From Halomonas salipaludis (GTDB lineage: Bacteria > Pseudomonadota > Gammaproteobacteria > Pseudomonadales > Halomonadaceae): a stretch of 64,000 bases of DNA. Both the position numbers and the translations under genes were made by a program. The notes under the pieces were generated by a model, which saw only the letters and a list, made by a program, of their open reading frames with translations, searched no databases and had not been told where the DNA came from. This document shows positions 19,123-27,840 of this stretch, piece by piece. Where the stretch lies: positions 186,001 to 250,000 of the forward strand of contig NZ_NSKB01000005.1 in the NCBI RefSeq assembly GCF_002286975.1, written 5' to 3'. Positions within the stretch are counted from its first letter, which is position 1, and each line of letters opens with the position of its first letter.

Positions 19123-20022
19123 ATGCCAATGACCTCACTTGCGCCACTGCCGGCTGCCCTGGAAGGCGTCGGCGGCATCGATCTGCATATGCACTCCACC
19201 GCCTCGGACGGTGCGCTGCCGCCTGCCGAGCTGATGGCGCTGTGCCATGCCCGCGGCCTGACGCGCCTGGCGCTGACCGACCACGACACCGTCGCCGGCG
19301 TCGCCGAGGCGCAGCAAGCCGCTCAGGCGCTGGGTCTGCGCGTGCTGCCCGCCGCCGAGCTTTCGACCCAGTGGCGTGGCATGAACATCCACGTAGTGGC
19401 GCTGCTGCCCCAGGGCGTACGCGGCAGCCTCGAGGCCGGGCTCGTTGCCCAGGCCGAGGCCCGCGAGGCGCGCGCCGAGGAGATCGCCCGGCGCCTGGAG
19501 AAACTGGGGCTCGACGACGCCCTGGCCCGCGCCCGCGAACAGGCCGGTGGCCCACGCCCGTTGGGCCGCCCCGACTTCGCCCGGGCGCTGGTCGCTGCCG
19601 GCATCACGCCCGACATCAAGACCGCCTTCAAGAAGCACCTGGGCAGCGGCAAGCCCGGCGACGTCAAGGCCCATTGGCCGTTCATCTCCACCGCGGTGGA
19701 GTGGATCCGCGATGCCGGCGGCGTGGCCGTGCTGGCCCACCCGCTGCGCTATGGCACTACCCGGCGCAAGCGTGGCCTGCTGCTCGATGACTTCACCGCC
19801 GCCGGCGGCGAGGCCGCCGAGCTGATCAGCGGCTACCAGAATGCCGACGCCACCCGCGACCTGGCCCGCCAACTCGACGAGCGTGGGCTCTACGCCTCGC
19901 TGGGCAGCGATTTTCACTTTCCCGGTGGCGCGCTGGCGCCGGGCAGCATGAGCCCTGCGCCGCGCAGCGCGGTGAGGCCGGTGTGGATGCATCCGGCGCT
20001 GGCCGCCTTCGCCGCCGCCTAG
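19123..20022 (+). CDS. PHP-domain phosphoesterase / RNase AM (YciV, TrpH)
   Basis: A PHP-fold metal-dependent phosphoesterase: HMHSTASDG near the N-terminus, LTDHDTV, the conserved glutamate in [26 protein letters not shown] and the C-terminal GSDFHFPG. This set matches the YciV/TrpH family, shown in E. coli to have 3',5'-nucleotide and 5'-3' RNA exonuclease activity. The frame opens at 19054, but MPMTSLAP at 19123 gives the usual ~300-residue length; no strong ribosome site decides the start. yciO follows 57 bases later. Confidence 0.88.
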   Translation: MPMTSLAPLPAALEGVGGIDLHMHSTASDGALPPAELMALCHARGLTRLALTDHDTVAGVAEAQQAAQALGLRVLPAAELSTQWRGMNIHVVALLPQGVRGSLEAGLVAQAEAREARAEEIARRLEKLGLDDALARAREQAGGPRPLGRPDFARALVAAGITPDIKTAFKKHLGSGKPGDVKAHWPFISTAVEWIRDAGGVAVLAHPLRYGTTRRKRGLLLDDFTAAGGEAAELISGYQNADATRDLARQLDERGLYASLGSDFHFPGGALAPGSMSPAPRSAVRPVWMHPALAAFAAA

Positions 20023-20079
20023 ATCGCCTTTCTCCCGCCGGCCGATTACGCTGAAACAAACGCGACAAGGAGTCATGCC

Positions 20080-20703
20080 ATGACCCAGTTCTTCCAGCTG
20101 CATCCCGACAACCCCCAGAAGCGCCTGATCGACCAGGCCCTTACGATCATTCGCCAGGGTGGGGTGGTCGCCTATCCCACCGACTCCGGCTATGCCCTGG
20201 GCTGCCATCTCGGTGACAAGAAGGCGATCGAGAAGATCAAGTGGCTGCGCTCGCTGGATGATAAGCACAACTTCACCCTGGTGTGCTCGGACCTGTCCGA
20301 GATCGGCACCTACGCCAAGGTCGACAACGCCGTGTTCCGCCTGCTCAAGACGCATACGCCGGGGCCTTACACCTTCATCCTCAATGCCACCTCGGAGGTG
20401 CCGCGGTTGTTGCTGCACCCCAAGCGCCGCTCGATCGGCGTACGCGTGCCGGACCACCGCATCACCCATGCGCTGCTCGCCGCGCTGGGTGAGCCGCTGA
20501 TGAGCGTGACGCTGATCCCGGTCGGCGAGGAGCTGCCGATGACCGATGCCGAGGAGATTCGCGAGCGCTTCGGCGCCCACCTTGACCTGATCATCGACGG
20601 TGGCGCCTGCCACCTGGAGCCGACCACGGTGGTCGACCTGCGCGACCTGCCGCCAGTGATCGTGCGCGAAGGGCGCGGCGACCCGGCACCCTTCCAGGTC
20701 TAG
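20080..20703 (+). CDS. yciO: YciO family protein (Sua5/YrdC-like)
   Basis: 207 residues with the YrdC/Sua5 nucleotide-binding fold: GGVVAYPTDSGYALGCHL, KRLRSLDDKHNFTLVC-like segment and SIGVRVPDHRIT. YciO is a paralogue of TsaC/Sua5 (threonylcarbamoyl-AMP synthase), but its role in t6A formation is unproven. The C-terminal ~15 residues (VDLRDLPPVIVREGRGDP) match the family end. A GC-rich hairpin terminator follows 27 bases after the stop. Confidence 0.9.
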   Translation: MTQFFQLHPDNPQKRLIDQALTIIRQGGVVAYPTDSGYALGCHLGDKKAIEKIKWLRSLDDKHNFTLVCSDLSEIGTYAKVDNAVFRLLKTHTPGPYTFILNATSEVPRLLLHPKRRSIGVRVPDHRITHALLAALGEPLMSVTLIPVGEELPMTDAEEIRERFGAHLDLIIDGGACHLEPTTVVDLRDLPPVIVREGRGDPAPFQV

Positions 20704-20730
20704 CGCGACCCTTCGCTCGAGCGATGCCCG

Positions 20731-20765
20731 GCGCCGCCCTATGCAGGGCGGCGCTGCTATTTGGT
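20731..20765 (+). terminator. Rho-independent terminator after yciO
   Basis: Perfect 10-bp stem GCGCCGCCCT (20731-20740) / AGGGCGGCGC (20745-20754) with a four-base loop, followed by TGCTATTTGGT. It ends the yciV-yciO unit. The following 170 bases (20766-20939) are AT-rich and should contain the promoter of the phosphatase gene. Confidence 0.75.
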
Positions 20766-20939
20766 CTGTGTCTCCCGTCATTGACTTGGGCTACGAGTCG
20801 GGAGTTCGAGGGGCCATCTGGTGTCTTTTTGATCTATATTGAATGTTCAAAGAAAATAAAACACAATGAAAAAGCCCGTTATTCATAATTTGGTGTAATC
20901 ATCTCGACGGGCGACTTCGATCACTCAAGGAGAGTTTTC

Positions 20940-21737
20940 ATGGCGATGCATATTGGATTCCGCACCATGCCCAGTGTCCTGATGGTTGGGCTGGCGAGCC
21001 TGTCACTGGCGTCGACGGCGAATGCCGAGGAGCCGTCAACTGCCAGTGAGCCGACGCTATGCGCTCAGCAAGCCTACAAGATGGGCCTGCGTTATCAGCA
21101 ACAGTCTGCCGAAATCGCCGCGTTGCAGCGTCAGGGCTTCACACTGGCGACCCTGCGCCTCGAACAGCAGATTGCCGAGCACGGTGACGATGCCAACCTG
21201 GCGATCATCACCGATCTCGATGAAACGGTGATCGACAACACCGAGCTCCTGGTGCGTGACATGAACCTATGTCACGACTACACCGTCTGGGATACCTGGT
21301 TGCACTGGGAGCGAGAGGGCACTCCGCGGTTGATTCCTGGTGCCATGGACTTCCTCGAGTTTGCCGATGAGCAGGGCGTGGCGATCTACTACGTCTCGGA
21401 TCGCTACGAGGAGAACAAGCAAGACTCCCTGGCCACCCTCGAAGCACTGGGATTGCCGCAGGTATCTGATGACACGCTGCTGCTGCTTGGCCCCCCCAAG
21501 CAGGAGCGTCGCGACGTCGTCGACGAGAACTACACCCTGGTGATGCAGCTGGGCGATACCCTGCATGACTTTTCCGAGGAGTTCGTCAGCGACGTACCCC
21601 TCGACGAGCAGCATGAGCGGGTCGAAGCGCATGCCGAGCGTTTCGGTGTCGACTGGATCGTATTCCCCAATGCGACCTACGGCACCTGGGAAGAGGCTGA
21701 ACTCGAAGAGTGGGATGCGCCCTTCGAGACACAGTGA
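20940..21737 (+). CDS. Secreted HAD-IIIB acid phosphatase (e(P4)/5'-nucleotidase-like)
   Basis: 265 residues with a Sec signal peptide ending in the AxA-type site around SLASTANAEE. The mature part has the HAD class B/C signature TDLDETVIDN (nucleophile Asp), the VSDRYEE motif II and the LQLGDTLHDF motif III. This matches the lipoprotein e(P4)/class C acid phosphatase group, which dephosphorylates nucleotides such as NMN or AMP in the periplasm. No lipobox is visible, so it is probably soluble or otherwise anchored. An AGGAGAG site precedes the ATG. Confidence 0.87.
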   Translation: MAMHIGFRTMPSVLMVGLASLSLASTANAEEPSTASEPTLCAQQAYKMGLRYQQQSAEIAALQRQGFTLATLRLEQQIAEHGDDANLAIITDLDETVIDNTELLVRDMNLCHDYTVWDTWLHWEREGTPRLIPGAMDFLEFADEQGVAIYYVSDRYEENKQDSLATLEALGLPQVSDDTLLLLGPPKQERRDVVDENYTLVMQLGDTLHDFSEEFVSDVPLDEQHERVEAHAERFGVDWIVFPNATYGTWEEAELEEWDAPFETQ

Positions 21738-21791
21738 ATCCGATGACCTGCCGGGCTAGCCGGCAGGGCCAATGAAGTGCCTAGCGCCCCC

Positions 21792-22688
21792 TCACGCCGG
21801 ATCGGTGGAGGGGGCGTCGTCGTCGTGGTTCTGCTCGGCGTTGGGATCGGGGGTCTCCTCGTCGAGCCAGGTGCCGCAGCGCAGGCAGTAGCGGGCGCGC
21901 TTCTCGTGGCGGTCGTGGCCGCAGCCCGGGCAGGCCTCGTCGGAGTAGCGGTCGGCGCGAATCGAGCGAATCACCTCGGCGGAGAACACCCCGGTGGGCA
22001 CCGCGATGATCGAGTAGCCGAGCAGCATGACCATGGTCGAGATCGCCTGGCCGAGCGGCGTTACCGGCACGATATCGCCGTAGCCCACCGTGGTCAGGGT
22101 GACGATGCCCCAGTAGATCGACATCGGGATGCTGGTAAAGCCTGCCTCGCGCGACTCGATGGTGTACATCAGCGCCGAGAACAGCGTCACCATCATCAGC
22201 ACCGCGAACAGGAACAGCATGATCTGGTGCCAGCTGTTCTTGAGCGACTCGACCAGCAGCCGCCCCTCGCCGACGAACTGCATCAGCCGCAGCACGCGGA
22301 AGATGCGCAGCGCGCGCAGCAGGCGGATCATCACCAGCGACTGGGTGCCCGGTACCACCAGCAGCAGCCAGGTGGGCAGGATCGCCAGCAGGTCGACCAC
22401 GCCGTAGAAGCTCTTGAGGTAGTGGTGGGGGCGCTCCAGGCAGTAGATGCGCAGCAGCAGTTCCACGGTAAAGGCCAGGGTAAAGCCCCACTCCATCCAG
22501 TAGAACAGCTCTCCATGGGCGGCGTTGAGGTGCTCGACGCTGTCGAGCATGACGATCAGCACGCTGGTCAGGATGGCAACGATCAGCGCGATATCGAAGC
22601 CCTTGGCCAGCGGCGTGTCCGACTCGAAGATGACCTGAAACAGCCGGGTGCGCAGGCCTTCGCCGGCGGGCTTGAGGGTGGGGTGCAT
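21792..22688 (-). CDS. Voltage-gated-type K+ channel with C-terminal zinc ribbon
   Basis: 298 residues: S1-S4 with a charged S4-like helix (LLRALRIFRVLRLMQF), a pore loop with the potassium selectivity filter TLTTVGYGDIVP, and S6. The cytoplasmic tail carries CPGC and CLRC spaced by ~12 residues, a zinc-ribbon-like element, and an acidic tail. It should conduct K+ across the inner membrane. The zinc ribbon may be a redox or metal sensor or an assembly element; that is inference. A CYTH-domain gene lies immediately upstream on the same strand (17-base gap). Confidence 0.88.
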   Translation of the reverse strand: MHPTLKPAGEGLRTRLFQVIFESDTPLAKGFDIALIVAILTSVLIVMLDSVEHLNAAHGELFYWMEWGFTLAFTVELLLRIYCLERPHHYLKSFYGVVDLLAILPTWLLLVVPGTQSLVMIRLLRALRIFRVLRLMQFVGEGRLLVESLKNSWHQIMLFLFAVLMMVTLFSALMYTIESREAGFTSIPMSIYWGIVTLTTVGYGDIVPVTPLGQAISTMVMLLGYSIIAVPTGVFSAEVIRSIRADRYSDEACPGCGHDRHEKRARYCLRCGTWLDEETPDPNAEQNHDDDAPSTDPA

Positions 22689-22705
22689 GGGATCCTCCCG
22701 ATCCG

Positions 22706-23566
22706 TCAGTCGACGAGCCGCTGCGCCAGGGCCAGCGCTGCCTGGCCGCCGGCGAGATCGAGGCGGCCGTTTGCATCGAGGCCCTCGGCGGTGCGCCGGG
22801 CCAGGCTCTGAGTGTCGCGATCATCGGCGCTGGCGGCAACCCCGGCCAGCGCCGCGTGGGCGGTCTCGAGAAACGCCGGCTGGCGGCTATCGCGAAAGGC
22901 GTCGAGGGCGGCCATGGCGCGGTCGAGGCAGGCCCGCGGCGTGGTGTCGTCTTCAGGCAGCGTCCACTGGCTGGTGCCCAGCGACGCGCCCCGCGCGGCC
23001 TTGCTGGTCTGGGCCGGGCGCAGGGCGACCTGCTGGGCGAGCTGCTCGGCCAGCTGCCACAGCGCCTCGACATGGCCGGACTTGAGCTCGAGTTCCAGCT
23101 CGCAGATCTCGGCATGCCGTCCGCCGGCGACGATCTCGCCCTGGTCCACGGCCAGCTCGATGCGGTTGCCGTGGTGCTCGAGCTGCCAGGTGAGGCGCTG
23201 GAAGTCGGTGCGAAAGCGCGGTGCCAGGGCATCGAGGGTGGCGTGATCCACATCGCGCATGGGCGTCAGGGCGGCGAGCCCGGGCAGGTCCAGCGCCGGG
23301 CCGTCGATTTGCCACTCCCACTCGCCGCGCTGGGAGAGCCCGCCGCTGCCGGCACCGCTGGTCTTGAGCGTCTGCAGATAGCGCCCGCCAACCTGGCGAA
23401 TGCGCAGCGCCACCCGGGCCTTCTCGAGGGCGCCGTCGGGGGTGTCGAAGTAGGTATTGCTCAAGCGGCGCGGGCCTTCGGCCCCGCTGGCCAGCAGCGG
23501 GTGGGCGGGCAGGGCAGCGAGGTCGCCGTGCTCCACGGCGAGCTTGAGTTCGATTTCCTGGCTCAT
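22706..23566 (-). CDS. CYTH domain protein (inorganic triphosphatase-like)
   Basis: 286 residues beginning MSQEIELKLAV, the ExExK signature of CYTH/triphosphate tunnel enzymes, with further tunnel residues (NTYFDTPD, VALRIRQVG, ELELELKSG). It resembles the N-terminal part of E. coli YgiF, which hydrolyses inorganic triphosphate, but the usual full CHAD domain is lacking; only a ~90-residue helical tail follows. The gene is divergent from the DUF47-PiT phosphate transport pair, suggesting a link to phosphate or polyphosphate metabolism. Confidence 0.85.
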   Translation of the reverse strand: MSQEIELKLAVEHGDLAALPAHPLLASGAEGPRRLSNTYFDTPDGALEKARVALRIRQVGGRYLQTLKTSGAGSGGLSQRGEWEWQIDGPALDLPGLAALTPMRDVDHATLDALAPRFRTDFQRLTWQLEHHGNRIELAVDQGEIVAGGRHAEICELELELKSGHVEALWQLAEQLAQQVALRPAQTSKAARGASLGTSQWTLPEDDTTPRACLDRAMAALDAFRDSRQPAFLETAHAALAGVAASADDRDTQSLARRTAEGLDANGRLDLAGGQAALALAQRLVD

Positions 23567-23678
23567 GAGCTAAGGTCCCCTTGGCGCGGATGAGATGACA
23601 GTAAGATGAAATTTTCATGACGCTGAGGGTGGCAGTCTCTATACTGTCGCCGCCATTCCCAACTGCGCAAACCGCTCT

Positions 23679-24359
23679 ATGGTAACCACCAATCCGTTCT
23701 CGGCGATGTTCGGTCGCTCGCCATTCCAGCCGTTGCTGGCGCACATCGTCAAGGTCAATGAGTGTGCCGACCAGTTGCTGCCGTTCTACGACGCCGCGCT
23801 CGCCAGCGACTGGGACGCCGCCGCTCGCCATCGTGAGGCGATCACCGACCTCGAGCATCAGGCCGACGAACTCAAGACCGAGCTGCGCCTCAACCTGCCC
23901 AACACCATGTTCCTGCCGGTGTCGCGTTCCGACCTGCTCGACCTGATCAGCGTCCAGGACAAGATCGCCAACAAGGCTCGCGACATCACCGGCATCATGC
24001 TGGGGCGCTGCATGACCATGCCGCAGCCGCTGGCCCAGCCGATGCGTGACTATCTGGTCACCTCGGTGGCCTCGGTGGCCCAGGCGCGCAAGGCACTGGA
24101 GGAGCTCAAGGAGCTGCTCGAATCGGGTTTCGGGCGCAACGTCACCGAGGTGATGCAGAACCTGATCCGCGATCTGCACGAGCTCGAGCACCAGACTGAC
24201 GACCAGCAGGTGGCGATTCGCCGTCAGCTGTTCGAGCTGGAGAGCGAGCTGCCGCCGGTAGACGTGATTTTTCTCTACAAGATCATCGACTGGATCGGCG
24301 AACTCTCCGACCGCGCCGAGCGCGTCGGCAGCCGCCTGCAGATCCTCACCGCCCGCTGA
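23679..24359 (+). CDS. DUF47 / PhoU-like accessory protein of PiT transporter
   Basis: 226 residues, all helical, of the TIGR00153/DUF47 family (PhoU-related): MFGRSPFQPLLAHIVKV at the start, the DLEHQADELKTELR helix and the SRSDLLDLISVQDKIANKA segment. These cytoplasmic proteins are encoded next to PiT permeases and are thought to regulate them. The PiT gene starts 34 bases downstream, supporting an operon. Confidence 0.9.
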   Translation: MVTTNPFSAMFGRSPFQPLLAHIVKVNECADQLLPFYDAALASDWDAAARHREAITDLEHQADELKTELRLNLPNTMFLPVSRSDLLDLISVQDKIANKARDITGIMLGRCMTMPQPLAQPMRDYLVTSVASVAQARKALEELKELLESGFGRNVTEVMQNLIRDLHELEHQTDDQQVAIRRQLFELESELPPVDVIFLYKIIDWIGELSDRAERVGSRLQILTAR

Positions 24360-24393
24360 GGCCTGACCCGACACCTACATAGGACCCGACCCT

Positions 24394-25662
24394 ATGTCGA
24401 TCATTGCGCAACACGGCGAAATCTTCATCCTGCTGGCGTGTGCCTTCGGCTTCTTTATGGCCTGGGGCGTGGGTGCCAACGATGTCGCCAATGCCATGGG
24501 CACCTCGGTGGGCTCCAAGGCGATCACCATCAAGCAGGCGATCATCATCGCCGTGATCTTCGAGTTCCTCGGCGCCTGGCTGGCCGGCGGCGAGGTCACC
24601 TCGACCATCCGTGGCGGGATGATCGATCCCGACCTGCTCGACGGCAATCCCGAGCTGCTGGTCTACGGCATGCTCTCGGCGCTGCTGGCCGCGGCGATCT
24701 GGCTGATGATCGCCTCGGCGCGGGGCTGGCCGGTCTCCACCACCCACTCCATCGTCGGTGCCATCGTCGGCTTCGGTGCGGTGGGGTTGGGCATAGAGGC
24801 GGTGGCCTGGGGCCGGGTCGGTACCATCGCTTCGAGCTGGGTGGTGTCGCCGCTGCTGGCCGGCAGCATCGCCTTCATGCTGTTCAAGACCGTGCAGTAC
24901 CTGATCTTCGAGGCCAAGGACCCGTTCGCCGCGGCCAAGCGCTACGTGCCGGTGTACGTCTTCCTGGTCGGTTTCGTGGTCGCCATGGTTACCCTGACCA
25001 AGGGCCTGACCCATGTTGGCCTCGACCTCAGCTTCGGCCAGAGCCTGCTGCTGGCGATCCTGTTCGGTCTGTTCATCATGCTGCTCGGGATCGTGCTCGA
25101 GCGCAGCGCCAACCCCTCGCGCCCGCCCGCCGACGACCACTTCGGCTATGCCGGCGTGGAGCGCGTGTTCGGTGTGCTGATGATCTTCACCGCCTGTGCC
25201 ATGGCCTTCGCCCACGGCTCCAATGACGTCGCCAACGCGGTCGGGCCGCTGGCCGCGGTGATCAGCGTGGTGCAGAGCGACGGCATCATCGACAGCGCCG
25301 CCCTGGTGCCCTGGTGGGTGCTGATCCTGGGCGGCGGCGGCATCGTCTTCGGCCTGGTCACCTATGGCCACAAGGTGATCGCCACCGTGGGTACCGGTAT
25401 CACCGAACTGACCCCCAGCCGCGGCTTCGCCGCGACCCTGGCCGCAGCCACCACCGTGGTGCTGGCCTCGGGCACCGGGCTGCCGATCTCCACCACCCAT
25501 ACCCTGGTCGGAGCGATCCTGGGCGTTGGCCTGGCGCGCGGCATGGCAGCCCTCAACCTGCGGGTGATCGGCACCATCGTGATGTCGTGGCTGATCACCC
25601 TGCCGGCCGGGGCCGGCCTGGCGATCATGTTCTTCTTCATGTTCAAGGGGATCTTCGGCTAG
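24394..25662 (+). CDS. PiT family inorganic phosphate transporter
   Basis: 422 residues with the duplicated PiT signature: GANDVANAMGTSVGSKAI near the N-terminus and HGSNDVANAVGPLAA in the second half, plus GWPVSTTHSIVGA and GLPISTTHTLVGAILG. About ten transmembrane helices are evident. The protein is a cation-coupled low-affinity phosphate symporter. It is co-transcribed with the DUF47 gene upstream and followed by a GC-rich hairpin. Confidence 0.94.
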   Translation: MSIIAQHGEIFILLACAFGFFMAWGVGANDVANAMGTSVGSKAITIKQAIIIAVIFEFLGAWLAGGEVTSTIRGGMIDPDLLDGNPELLVYGMLSALLAAAIWLMIASARGWPVSTTHSIVGAIVGFGAVGLGIEAVAWGRVGTIASSWVVSPLLAGSIAFMLFKTVQYLIFEAKDPFAAAKRYVPVYVFLVGFVVAMVTLTKGLTHVGLDLSFGQSLLLAILFGLFIMLLGIVLERSANPSRPPADDHFGYAGVERVFGVLMIFTACAMAFAHGSNDVANAVGPLAAVISVVQSDGIIDSAALVPWWVLILGGGGIVFGLVTYGHKVIATVGTGITELTPSRGFAATLAAATTVVLASGTGLPISTTHTLVGAILGVGLARGMAALNLRVIGTIVMSWLITLPAGAGLAIMFFFMFKGIFG

Positions 25663-25690
25663 GCGGTAGCGCCGAGGCCAAGTACCCACC

Positions 25691-25717
25691 GACGGCCCGC
25701 ACCCGCTGCGGGCCGTC
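25691..25717 (+). terminator. Hairpin between PiT gene and argA
   Basis: Perfect 10-bp stem GACGGCCCGC / GCGGGCCGTC with a 7-base loop. No T-run follows, so termination would be weak or rho-assisted. Confidence 0.5.
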
Positions 25718-25807
25718 GCCTGTCGTGGCGGTAGTGCCGCGCTTTTGGTTGCTCTGCTATCATCGAGCCTCGCCCCTTTCCATTCTCCTGCTGCCGGAGC
25801 GCGGCCC

Positions 25808-27121
25808 TTGAATACTCGCTTTCCCTTCGTCGACTGGTTCCGTAACTCCTCGCCGTATATCAATGCGCACCGCGGGCGAACCTTCGTCATCCTGATCGAG
25901 GGCGAGGCCATGGCGCAGGGGCGAGGCGAACAGCTGATCCAGGACCTGGCGCTGCTGCACACCCTGGGCGTGCGGCTGGTGGTGGTGTTCGGCATTCGGC
26001 CCCAGGTCAACGCCGCGCTCGAGGCCGCGGGGGTCACCCCCACCCGTCACGACGGCCGCTGGATCGCCGACGCCGACATCATGGCCTGCGTCGAGCGGGT
26101 CGCCGCCGAGCAGCGGCTGTGGCTGGAGGCGCGCCTGTCGCTGGGGCTGCCCAACACGCCGCTGCACGGCGTCGAGCTGACCGCGGTCTCCGGCAACCTG
26201 GTGATGGCCAAACCGCTGGGCGTGCGCGAGGGTGTCGACTACGACCACAGTGGCGAGGTGCGCCGGGTGCGTGCCGCGGCGGTCCAGGCGCTGCTCGAGC
26301 AGGGCGCGCTGGTGCTGCTGCCGCCGCTGGGCTTCTCGAGCACCGGCGAGGTCTTCGACCTGGATGCTTCTGAGGTTGCCCAGCAGGCGGCGGTGGCGCT
26401 CAAGGCCGACAAGCTGATCCTGCTCGGCGAAGCCGACGGCCTGCACGACGAGAGCGGTGCCCTGCAGCGCCAGCTGACCCCCGCCGAAGCCGAGCCGCTG
26501 CGTCGCCGCTCGCCGCCGGGCAGCGAGCTCGATCGCCATCTCGCCGCGGCCTGCGGTGCGGCGCGCTTCGGCGTGGCACGTACCCATCTGCTGTCGTGGC
26601 ACGACCACGACGCCCTGCTCGGCGAGCTGTTCACTCGCGACGGCGTCGGCACCATGATTACCCAGCACCGCTACGAGCAGCTGCGTGCCGCACAGCTCGG
26701 CGATATCGCCGGCCTGCTCGAGCTGCTCGAGCCCCTCGAGCGGCGCGGCATGCTGGTGGCCCGCTCCCGCGAGCGCCTCGAGCACGAGATCGACGACTAC
26801 CTGGTGATCGAGCGCGACGGCATGATCATCGGCTGTGCGGCGCTGCACGCCTTCCCCGAGGCGCAGATGGCCGAGCTGGCCTGTGTGGCGGTGCATGACG
26901 ACTATCGGCGCGGCGCCCGGGGCGGGCTGCTGCTGGCCGAGACCGAGCGCCGCGCCAGGCGCCAGGGGCTGACCTCGCTGTTCGCGCTGACCACCCACAC
27001 CACCCACTGGTTCTTCGAGCACGGCTTCCGCCTGGCCGAGCTCAGCGAGCTGCCGAACCTCAAGCGCGATGCCTACAATCACGCGCGCAAGTCCAAGATC
27101 CTGCTTAAGCCGCTGGTCTAG
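25808..27121 (+). CDS. argA: N-acetylglutamate synthase ArgA
   Basis: 437 residues from a TTG start: an N-terminal amino-acid-kinase-like regulatory domain (~1-285; FVDWFRNSSPYINAHRGRTF, LVVVFGIRPQVNAAL) and a C-terminal GNAT acetyltransferase domain (~290-437; VHDDYRRGARGGLLL, HGFRLAELSELP). It catalyses the first step of arginine synthesis and is normally feedback-inhibited by arginine through the AAK domain. The TTG at 25808 is preferred over upstream frame codons because it gives the family N-terminus; a GGAGCG site lies just ahead. It ends before a hairpin. Confidence 0.94.
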   Translation: MNTRFPFVDWFRNSSPYINAHRGRTFVILIEGEAMAQGRGEQLIQDLALLHTLGVRLVVVFGIRPQVNAALEAAGVTPTRHDGRWIADADIMACVERVAAEQRLWLEARLSLGLPNTPLHGVELTAVSGNLVMAKPLGVREGVDYDHSGEVRRVRAAAVQALLEQGALVLLPPLGFSSTGEVFDLDASEVAQQAAVALKADKLILLGEADGLHDESGALQRQLTPAEAEPLRRRSPPGSELDRHLAAACGAARFGVARTHLLSWHDHDALLGELFTRDGVGTMITQHRYEQLRAAQLGDIAGLLELLEPLERRGMLVARSRERLEHEIDDYLVIERDGMIIGCAALHAFPEAQMAELACVAVHDDYRRGARGGLLLAETERRARRQGLTSLFALTTHTTHWFFEHGFRLAELSELPNLKRDAYNHARKSKILLKPLV

Positions 27122-27128
27122 CCGCGGG

Positions 27129-27164
27129 GCCGGCCTGTCGCAAAAATGCGGCAGGTCGGCTTGG
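27129..27164 (+). terminator. Terminator-like hairpin after argA
   Basis: A 14-bp stem with two G-U pairs (27129-27142 with 27147-27160, loop AAAA) starts eight bases after the argA stop. The tail is TTGGGG, so it is not a strong U-tract. The left arm also contains TGTCGC, a motif repeated in the upstream sites that follow. Confidence 0.55.
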
Positions 27165-27166
27165 GG

Positions 27167-27183
27167 TGTCGCCAGATGGCAAC
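27167..27183 (+). promoter_or_regulatory. Putative GlrR upstream activating site 1
   Basis: TGTCGCCAGATGGCAAC. It matches 14 of 17 positions of a second copy in the opposite orientation at 27233-27249. The form TGTC-N10-AAC(C/A) is close to TGTC-N10-GACA, the site known for the enterobacterial regulator GlrR, whose gene lies downstream. It is centred ~208 bp upstream of the predicted sigma-54 start. Confidence 0.55.
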
Positions 27184-27232
27184 CTTGCAAGGCATTGATT
27201 TTAAAATAATATCTTATTTGTCGCATATTAAT

Positions 27233-27249
27233 GTTGCCGTATGGCGACA
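27233..27249 (-). promoter_or_regulatory. Putative GlrR upstream activating site 2
   Basis: Read on the minus strand this is TGTCGCCATACGGCAAC followed by A, which gives TGTC-N10-AACA, one base from the TGTC-N10-GACA form. It is the inverted partner of the site at 27167-27183, ~66 bp apart centre to centre. A third TGTCGC half-site is at 27219-27224. Confidence 0.55.
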
Positions 27250-27322
27250 TAAATGCCGGTAATTTGCCTCGATCTGACGATTTTTCGCACCCCATCTCGA
27301 ACTGGCACTCTTTCCTTGTTTT

Positions 27323-27335
27323 TAACTATTTGATT
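27323..27335 (-). promoter_or_regulatory. Putative IHF binding site
   Basis: On the minus strand the sequence is AATCAAATAGTTA, a 13/13 match to the IHF consensus WATCAANNNNTTR, in an AT-rich tract. It sits between the upstream activating sites and the sigma-54 promoter, where DNA bending is needed for enhancer contact. Confidence 0.65.
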
Positions 27336-27356
27336 TTAAAAGATCATCGCGATTTT

Positions 27357-27372
27357 TGGCACGCTCGTCGCA
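27357..27372 (+). promoter_or_regulatory. Sigma-54 promoter (-24/-12)
   Basis: TGGCACG-N4-TCGCA with GG at 27358-27359 and GC at 27370-27371, the exact GG-N10-GC spacing. It differs from the consensus TGGCACGRNNNTTGCW only at the R and one T. The predicted transcription start is near 27383. No coding gene starts close downstream; the promoter faces a structured non-coding stretch. Confidence 0.75.
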
Positions 27373-27382
27373 ATGTATAGGG

Positions 27383-27840
27383 CGAGCAAGGGAAACGGAT
27401 CAATACGGCTCGATCCGCTTCCCGGGCCGGACCAGCAGGGCAAGGATCACCACCCTGTGCCACTTGCTCACTGGACCGGTCAGCGTCTGCTCCACGCGAT
27501 GTGTGACTAAGGTTGCGATGAGACGAGGTGCCGCCAGTACGGCAAGGAATGGCACCGTAAGGGCAAGGATGCCCCGGCATGGATGCCTCATCCCCTGCGG
27601 GGGATCGAATTCAGGATCATGGCGCGATGAGCGGCATGATGAAGAATGAAGCCGAGTGGCGTGCCACTCCAAAGTGCGACGGCGGATCCTGGCATGATGA
27701 GAATGCCGTCGCATGGCTTCCGGACCTTCGGGTCCCCAGAGTGCGATGATGGATGATCCGGCCAGGCGGCTAATGCATCTCAATCTCTACCCCTTCAGTT
27801 CCCTGCGTACCTTGGGCCGGCTCTGCCGGCCCTCTTTTTT
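27383..27840 (+). ncRNA. Candidate sigma-54/GlrR-dependent small RNA (GlmY position)
   Basis: A ~458-nt interval without a convincing reading frame runs from the predicted sigma-54 start to a strong terminator. It folds into several clear hairpins: 27390-27401 with 27412-27423 (one mismatch); 27427-27435 with 27471-27479, enclosing GCAAG/CTTGC; GAGTGGC/GCCACTC; a perfect 9-bp stem at 27675-27683 with 27705-27713; and GGACC-TTCG-GGTCC. GGCATGATGA(A)GAATG occurs twice (~27634 and ~27691). In enterobacteria the GlmY RNA occupies this same place upstream of glrK and is driven by GlrR, IHF and sigma-54. Sequence similarity to GlmY is not evident and the length is more than twice GlmY, so homology is unproven. 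Confidence 0.55.

Noticed and set aside
27356-27783. 97- and 127-residue frames in the argA-glrK spacer
   Set aside because: No ribosome site or protein-like composition. The frames cross stable hairpins, and the region is better explained as an RNA gene.
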